Part shown: one piece after another, positions 35,101 to 44,100 of the stretch
How the letters are laid out: every line of letters begins with the position of its first letter
Position numbering within the stretch: position 1 is the first letter of the stretch
From: Thermoguttaceae bacterium
Lineage (GTDB): Bacteria > Planctomycetota > Planctomycetia > Pirellulales > Thermoguttaceae
Direction of reading: 5' to 3'
NCBI GenBank assembly: GCA_017447865.1
Contig: JAFSMO010000099.1
Location: 1 to 64,000 of the forward strand
Length of the DNA: 64,000 nucleotides
Notes under the pieces: generated by a model
What the model saw: only the letters and a program-made list of their open reading frames with translations
What the model was told of the DNA's origin: nothing
Database searches by the model: none
Translations under genes and position numbers: made by a program

Positions 35101-38100
35101 GAATCTTTCGAGTTGTCCACGGACCACGTAACCACGAACGTGTTGTCGGCTCTGGAGTACGCAACCGAAGAATCTTTCTGGGTTCCCGGGGTCGAGTAGT
35201 CCGGGAGCTTGCTAAAACCGGTGTTCCCGGTCTTCTTGAAGAGGACCGAGGAGTCATCGACGAGGAACGGAACGCTGGTCGCTTCACCGTCCGTGTTGTA
35301 CGTCCGGGCGAAGACGTCGAACTCGGCCAGTTCGTCCGCACTCACGCGGGCATCTTCGTTGAGGTCACGCCCATTGACGGTCCACGTGACGACGAAGTTA
35401 CCTTCATCATCCATCGCGACGGCCGGATCCAGCTGAATACCTCTCAGACGCAAGGTCTGGCTCTTGGTAACGCCGTCTCTTGTGACCGTGGTGGTGTAGT
35501 TGGAGACGCAGAACTGCTCGCCGACCTTGGTTCCGTCACGGAGGTAACGCTGACCCATGATGACCGTTTCATCGGAACGTCTGATGGTGGGTTCGTCGTT
35601 ATCATCGCCCGAGTCGTTGCCATCATCACCCGTGGATGTACTGATCACAACAGGAACTTCCGAAACCCAAACGACGACGTAATCGCCCCATTTGTTCATC
35701 GCGACCGCCGGATCGGACTGGGTGGCGACGGAGAGCGAGTTCACCTCGTTGTCGCTTTCCTGACCGGAATCGCCGGAATCATCAATTTCGGAGTTCACGC
35801 TGGATTCATCATCGAGGTCGGCGACCACGGTGAAGACCAAATCGTAGTTTCCGCCAGGAGTTCCGTCGGCGTCGCCGTCCAGCTTGTTGCCAAAGCGGTC
35901 CTCGACGTTATCGCTGATGATGATCTGGTAGTTGCCGCTTTCCAGGGAAACGCCATCTCTGAAGACGATCTTGTAAATGTCCTTTTCGGAATGGTTGTCA
36001 ACGCTTCCTGTGTAGCTCGGGTCGATGTTGTCGAAACCGATTCCACGGGCGTCGTTCGCCAGCTCGATGTGGTCCACGATGTCGGACGTAACATTCACGC
36101 CGTCGCGGCGGATGATGATGTTGCCCTTGTACAGGATACTGGTCTGACCGCGTTCCTTAATGGCGCCGCCGTTTTGACCGTTTTTCTGGCCCCAAAGCTG
36201 TTCATCGAATGTGATGTACAGACCGTCGTTGATTTTCCCGTAAACGGTCGTATTGTTACCAAGGTTGGAAAGGTTCACGAGCGAATCGACGCCGACGCGG
36301 TCAAGCTCGTTACCGTCACGATCGAGATTTTCTTTGACGATGTACTCGAAGTAAATCTTGCCGTTGTCGCAGCGGACCGTCGCGGTGATGTTCGAGACCT
36401 TGCCGTTGATGATGAGGTTGCCGTCGCTGGAGTAGGTTTCCGCGGCGACTTTACTCGCGGAGGTCTTGCCCTCACGGGTGATGTAGTAGCCTTCGGAGTT
36501 CTTGAGGTAAGCTTTGCCGTCCGCGACCCAGCACTGACTGACCACCACCGGTTTGTCGTTAATGATGACCTGATTTCCGTTTTTGTCAAGCAGATTGCCG
36601 GCCGAATCGATCAGGCTATCCACCACCGTAGCCGTGGCTTTTTCGTTGCCGTTGGCGTCGTAGTACTTCCGGGTGGTTTCCGACATGATGAAGACTTTAC
36701 CGTCCTGAATGACGACCGTCGCGCTGATGTTCGTGACGTTTCCGGCAGAATCGACCAGTTTGCCGCCCTGGAGCAGCGTCGCGGCAGGCTGTTTGCCGGC
36801 AAGTTCGTTTCCATCCAGGTCGTAGTACTTCGACCCACTCTGGATGTAAAGTTTGCCGCCTTCCATGAACAGATTGTCGACTTTGATGTTCGTGCCGACG
36901 ATGCAGCCGTTCTTGGTCACGGTGATGGCTTCGTTTACGAAGTAGCCGTCCCGGTCAATGAAGTAATAGTCTTCGTTCTGGAGGTACGTGTTTCCGTCCT
37001 CGATCAGGAAGTTGACGTAAATCGGGTTGCCATTCTCGTCCAGAATGTCTTTTCTGTCGGAATCGATGAGTTCCCCTTCAACTCCGATGATGGTCGGAGT
37101 GAATTCGCCCGCGATGCGCACCACGACCGGTCCCGCATCATCGTCAGACTTGTAGATGGAACGGGTGAAAATGTTTTCGGAACCCGTGGAGCTGTTCACG
37201 AACGTTTCGTCGCTCTGCCACGCGAAGAAGATGTCGCCGGTGGCGGTCATGGCCACGTTCGGAATGCGCTGGTTTCCATACACGGTGGTATTGACGCGCA
37301 TTTCCGTGCCGCTTTCACCGTTGACGCCGTACAGCGACGCATGGTCGGTCGCTTCCGCGGTGGAGGCGAAACGCTGCATGTAAATGCCGTAGTTGTTGGC
37401 GTCACCGACGGCCGTTCCGTCGCCGTATTCCTGGAAGCTTTCCCACGTGATGACGAAATCGCCGTCCGCGTCAATGGCCACTTTGGAAAGCTGCTGCTGA
37501 CGTTCCGTGTAGGTGTTGACTTTGAAGTCCGTCTCGGAGACCGGCGTGCCGTCTTTGTTGAAGCGTCTCGCGTAAACGTCCGTTTCCGTGTTGGATTCCG
37601 AAACGGTGCTGGTCCACGTGATGACAAAATCACCGTCGGCATCCAGAGCCACATCGGACCATCTCTGCGTGCCTTGAGTGGTCGTATTGACGAGGATCTC
37701 ACCGCTCGTGGCCCCGTCAACGACGCCGATGATGGAATCGATCCAGTCAGCGTAGTACGCGACCTGCGTATCGTAGGAGACGTCGCCGTATTTGCATTCC
37801 AGCGAGAAACCGCCGGCGCAAATACCACCGATGACGGCTTCGCCATTCACCGTGATGAAGCACGGACCTCCCGAGTCACCCTGGCAGGAGTTGGTTTCTT
37901 TCGCGCCAACACCCAGGTCACTGGTGATGGTGTCGCCGTACAGGCCTGTGATGTATTTCGGCAGGGTGTTGTTTTCGTCCGTTCCGTCGTCGAAGTCGAA
38001 GTACAGGAAACCATCATCACCAATGTATTCCCAACGGTTCTGACCGGTGTGCATCGTGCCGTTTACGTCGTTAATGGCGCCGGTCGTACCGGTACCGTAG

Positions 38101-41100
38101 GTCCCGAAACCGTAGCGGGTGTAAATCGCGCCAAGTTCGGCTCCCATCTGGCGGTTGATCCCGTAACCAGTGACGGTGCCGGTGAGGCTTTCCGACAGTT
38201 TGATCAGGGCGATATCGCCGAACTGGTTGTTCGGATTGTAACCGGGGTAGAGGTAAACATCGGAAACGTATGCAGTGACTTTGGTGCCGCTTGTGTTGTA
38301 GAACTCGACCACGGTATTGCCGGAGTTTGAGATGACTCCATCCGAGTTCACGCAGTGCTGCGCGGTCAAAACGTAAGTGCAATCTCCATCGGAAAGAAGC
38401 ACACCAGAACCGCTCCAGCCCATTCCCGTCTGCGCATCAGCGAGCACCGAAATCATCGCGACGCCGGATTGCGTGGAGAGCGGTTCTTCTTCGCCGTCCA
38501 TCCACGTGATTTTCTCGGTGACTTTGCCCAGTGTGGTCCCATCTTCCGCTTTGATCGTGCCGTTCATCAGGCCGATTTCCTCGTTGCTGCTGAACTGACG
38601 CGCGTAGATGTCGGTATCCCAGGCGTCCGTGGCGTCCGGCGAGCTGCTCGTCCAGGAAATCACGAAGTTGCCCTTGTAATCCATGTCGATGGCAGCGTAC
38701 ATCTGGTTGCCATCCTCGGTCTCGTTGACCTGGAACGGCGATCTCGAGCCATTCAACGATTCCGAAACCGCCGCAGAGCCTTTGCTGTCCTTGCTGGTGA
38801 GGATTTCCATCAGATCGATATTCGGATCCACGATAGAATTATCGCAGATGATCGTGACGGAAATCTGCGTCCGGGATTTGGCGCTGACTTTGAACGTCAG
38901 ACCCGGAATCTCCAAATCGTCCAGAGCTCTCTGAATGTCACGGTACGTCGTGAAGGTCTTCTGGAACTGGATCCAGTCGGTCGTGTACTCTTCGTAGGTG
39001 TTCGGGTCCGTAACAACTATCTGGAATGAACCACTGAAATCACGCGAGAAGTTCAGGTGCTGGATTTCATCCACGGCGCCGAGGATCTTTCCGGTCTCAT
39101 CGAAACGCTGGGCGAAAATGTCCCAACCGGTGGTCTTGTTGAAGGTCTGCCACGTGATGACGAAATCGCCATATTCCGAGACCGCGACCTGGCTCCACTT
39201 GGATTCAGCTTGCGTCTGACTCACGACAAAGGCGTCGGTGATGGCGTTGCCGTTGAGGTCGAAGACCCGCGCGTAAACGTACGTTTTCTTGTAGCCGTCG
39301 TTGGCGTTCGCGGTCCACGTGACGACGAAGTTGCCGTCGCCGCTCATGTCTACGCTGGCGGCAAAGGCCGAGGCGTCGTCCGTGACCTGAACGACGATGG
39401 AACCTTCATCCAACGCACATTCTTCACGGTTTTCACTGAGAGCTTCGTCCCACTTGAGGTACCGAACCTTGGCGTAAACGCCTTCTTTGCCCGCTTCGTC
39501 CGAGGTCCAGACCAGCACGCTGTCGCCTTCCGGGTCGGAAGCCAGAGCGGTCGGGGACCAGAGGTCTTCGGAGTTGTCCACATCGACGAAGACCTGATCG
39601 CCTTCATATTCATCATCGGGTGTTTCATCAACGACGTCCTGAGCGCCGGTCAGAAGGTCGAAGTTGACGGTGGTATTGCCGCCCTCCGTATCGATGCCGT
39701 CGCTGTTGAGGTAATTCCCGTTCGCGTCCTGAACGACCTGGCTGAGCTGGAGCTGGTAATTGCCGGTGCTCAGATCGACGTCCTCATTCAGAACGACGAC
39801 CGCTTCCCACTTGTTCTCACGCAGGGCCGTGATCGTACCCATGTTCTGGATGTACGGGTCGGCACTGGCGTTCATGCCGAAGTAGATTTCCTTGATGGCG
39901 TTGTTGATGATCAGGCCGTCCTTCATGAGGACCCAGTTTGCCGGATTGGTGACGCTGTGGGTCTCGATGAAGTCCATTTCGCGCGGGTCGATCGCCGAGG
40001 TGACCTTGAGGTAATCCATCATGTCCTCGGTGAACGTGACGATGATCGCACTGGTTTCGTCGGAGGTGCTCAGGTCTTCGACGGTGTAGCCTTCCAGGAT
40101 CTTCTGGATGCCGGCCGAGTTGGAGTAGTAAATGTCCGAAACACGCGGGCCGTAGGTGTCGTAAATCTCGTTGTAGGTCCGGGTGTAGATGCTTTCGCTC
40201 GAAGTATCTCCATCGGAGTTCTGGTTGTACTGGGTCCAGACGAACGCGAAGTCGCCTTCGGGGGTCATGCCGACGTTGCTGAACGCCTGCGAGGTGCCCG
40301 CACTGCCGTTGGAATAGGTCGTGGAATCAAACTGTCCGTTACCGCCGTAACCCCAGCCCGGTCTGACAATGTCGTAGTTCTTCAGCGTGTTCTCATTCCA
40401 GTCAGGATACTGAGGCGTCTGATTGTTATTGTTGTTATTGTTGTTGCCCGCGTCCGGATTGTTGAAGGAGAGGTTGAACGTGATCTCTTCCGCGTCAATG
40501 CCGCCACGGTGTTTGATGACGAGGACTTTGTAAACCTCACCATAATTGTAGGGCGAGTTGAAGGAATCGCAGACCATATCGACGACTTCGTAGGAATACG
40601 CGCCGCCGGCGTTCTGCAAGGCACGCTGGAACGCACCGTATTTCTGTTCAATGGTCGTCGCGCCGCGCAGGTCGAGGATCACATTTTCATTCAGTTCCCC
40701 ATCGACCACGAATCGGGCATAATAGCCTTCAACGTTGTTCAGGTCCACCATCATGCAGGGACGGGAGATGAAACCGGCGGCAAGGTCGTCACTGCCCTGG
40801 AAAGCGAATTGGACCATCATTCCCGCGTCGTGCAGCGGGCCCTGGAACTGGACCTCGAACACGTACTTGTCCGCACAGAACGTCTGGTAAGTATCGAAGA
40901 GCGGATTGGAAATATCATAGGGGGTTTCGTCAAGCAGTCTGGCGTCATCCGTGGAAATTGCGCGGACCTTCACCGCTCCCTTGAAGGGGAAGTTGGTGGG
41001 ATAGCCATCTTGCAGATTGTCCTCCCACAAGTTGGGAAGTGCATCGGTGATCGCTTTTTCGAGTTCAATTATAAACGCATCGGAATTGAACCCGGTCCCG

Positions 41101-44100
41101 ACGTAGAACTGTCCCATATCCAGGGTAACGGTGATCGGATCGGTCGTAGTCGTAACATTCGTGTTCAGAACGCCGTAATCAGGCCGCCCGGCACCGGCGC
41201 CCAGCGTGATTTGAAGCTGGTTGTACAGGATCTCGTACGAGGAATAGGTTTCGAAATCGTCTTCATTGACGGCTTCTTTGTCGATCAGCAGTCCGTTATC
41301 GTCCAGGACGTAGTTCCCGTCCTCGTCACGCAGATACTTGGTGGCGTACGACAGACCGTTGATGCTTCTGCCATTGCTGAAGTAATTCGTGCGGTCAAAC
41401 TTGATGTAGAACTTGCCGTCCTGACCGTCGCGCATCGTGTTCACGATCTGGTCGGCGGAGGTGATCGTCGGATCCGAGGCGACCGTCTGCGTGCTGGCGC
41501 CGATCGGGCTGGCGTCGAAGGAGCTGAACATGACGCCGCTTCCTTCACCCTTGGTCATGTCAAGGACGGAGTGGAGGATGGCGTACAGTCTGGAGTACTG
41601 TTCCATCGTGCAGCCGGCATAACGCGCGGTGGCGTCCTCCATGTTGAAATCGTAATCCGCGACATAATCCGGGGAAGTCGGGTCGTCCAGATCCGGATCG
41701 GCCACACGTCTTCCGGTGACTTCCTCATAAACCAGCTGACCGGCGGCATCCTCGTACACGCTCATGATCGTCATGTTGACGGGGTTGCCGTTCACGTCTT
41801 CGTAGCCGTAGAGGAAGACGAGATTGCCGTCTTCGTCGTAGGTCGTACCAATGATTTCATCGGTGTGGTCGCCGTAATCGTAGTTCGGATGGAACGCGCG
41901 GTCGGACGCCGTGGCCACAAGCGGGAGTTCCTGCGGCGTGCCGTCATCACCAACGACCAGTACGGTGACCGGATTTCCATCGGCATCCCGGTAACCATAG
42001 TAAGCAACGCCGGAAGCGTCGTCCACGAACCGGACACGGTCGCTGTAATTGTGTCCGAAGTTCTTGTCAGTATCATCGGGCGAAGCGACACGGACGCGTT
42101 CAACGACGAATCCGTTGGAAAGAACGGTGCACATGACCGTCTGGCCGTTCTCGGTCTGGTAACCTTCGACGGTGACCGTTCCGGTGTTGATCTCGACGAT
42201 CCGGTCAGGATCCAGATTTTCCGTGAACGTGTAGTCGTAGGTGGTCACTTCCTGCTCGACTTCTTTACCGTCGGCGCCTTTTTCCTTCACCTTGGTAACG
42301 ACCGTCTTCGGGTAGATGACCTGGAGGTAATCACGTTCCGTATCGCCGTCCAAAACACGCACGTAGCGATCCGCACCGTTCACACGCGCGACGGCCGGAC
42401 CCTGCGGGTCGTCATCGAGCTTTCTGTACTCGGTGTAGGTCACTTCGCCGTAACGGTCCGCAGCGGTCGCGACACGCTGAAGCGTCACGATCTCGTTTGC
42501 GTCATTCAGGACCTGGACCATCATGCCGTTATAGACATGGTGGATGCCGGAATCGGCCGTGACGTTGACCCGGTCGTCGTAGTTGTAGTCCAGATGGGCG
42601 ATTCCGTTATCGGTCGCTTCCGCCATCCGGTACCCTTCAACGACTTTGCCGTCTTCGGTAACGACGCGATAGGTGCGGCTGTTATCGTAATAGCCGTTTG
42701 CCGGATTGCCATCACCGTCGTAGCTGGGATACCACTCGTACATGAAAGTATCCGGATCGTTGAACTGACCGTTCAGCGCGTGGGCGCAGATGTCCTGGAT
42801 CGCGGTCTCGACCGGAACGGTCTGATCGCCAGTCAGGGTGGTCACTTCAAACTGGATATAATTCCAGTTGATGTACTTCAACAGGTCGGAATTGCTGAGC
42901 AGGTTGATCTTGGCCTGCAGCATTTCGATGATGTCACCTCTCAAAGTCACGCCGTCACTGATGTCCATCCCGGCTCCGTCGTAGGAAACGAGGAAGTCGC
43001 CGTCGGCGTCCATCGCAACGGTCGGGTTGTGGTGGTACCAGCTCCACGTCGTCGCGGTACCGGAGTTCATGTTGGCGCTGTTGATTCTGTACTTGGTGCG
43101 GAGGGCCGTAAGATTTCCGTTATTCGCCTGGTACTGGGAGAAATAGGTGTCCACCGTGTCGAAGCCCATTTCGTCCGTGCCGGCGCCCGTCCACGCGATC
43201 CCGATCTGATTTTCTTTGTTGATCTGGATGGAGGTTTTGTTGTCGTAGGAGTACGAAATACCCGTGGGCAGGTGCTTGTTATCCGTAGCGGAACGATCGC
43301 CCGCTTCCAGACCTTCTACCGTATCAACCTGCGTGATGGCCGATTTCTGAAGAGTGGTTTTGTTATTGGCGTCCGTGTTGAAGGTGTAAACACACATCCG
43401 GATCTCGCTTCGCTCCGGCTGGTTCGGATCAGTCCAGTTCCAGGAGACCGCGACGGTTTTGCCATCCGGAGAAACCGCGACCTGCGGCATCACGGCATGA
43501 CCGGTGACTTCCGGCTCCACACGAACCGCCAGACCGTCCGCGGTCAGACCTTCGGTAACGCCGAGGTATTTCAGATCGATCTTGTTTCCCTTGTAGTCCA
43601 GACACTGCAGGAAGATGCCGTTTTCGAAGGAGAGGGTCTGCGCGGTCTCGGCCCAGACGATGAAGACGTTCCCCTGATCATCCATCGCGATGCTGGGGGA
43701 CTGCTGGGGATTGGCCGTCTCGGTGTTGACTTTCATCGACCCGGTTACCGGCTTGAACGCTTTGCCGTCGTTGACCTCAACGTACGTCTTCTGTACCCCG
43801 TCGTACGCATTGACCATCGACGCCGAGTACAGTCTGGTGTAAATATCCGTGAAGCTTCCCTGGATGTAGGTCTGCAGCGTGGTGCTCGTCCAGACGAAAC
43901 CGAAGTCGCCGTTGTCGTCCATCGCGACCGAGGATTCGTACTGGTCCGTGTTCCGGAAGATTTTGGACTTGCGGTTGAACACTTCGTCCGAAGTCGGGTT
44001 GACGCGGAATTCCTGCGAGGATTCCTTCAGCGTCACGACGCTGGCGACGTTCCCGGATTCCTGAATTTCGGTCAGCAGATCCGGATTATCCGTGATATAG

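Noticed and set aside
40410..40450. Poly-Asn coding run in the giant as a sequencing artefact
   Set aside because: Reading frame is intact on both sides and Asn codons vary between AAC and AAT, so it is a real linker.
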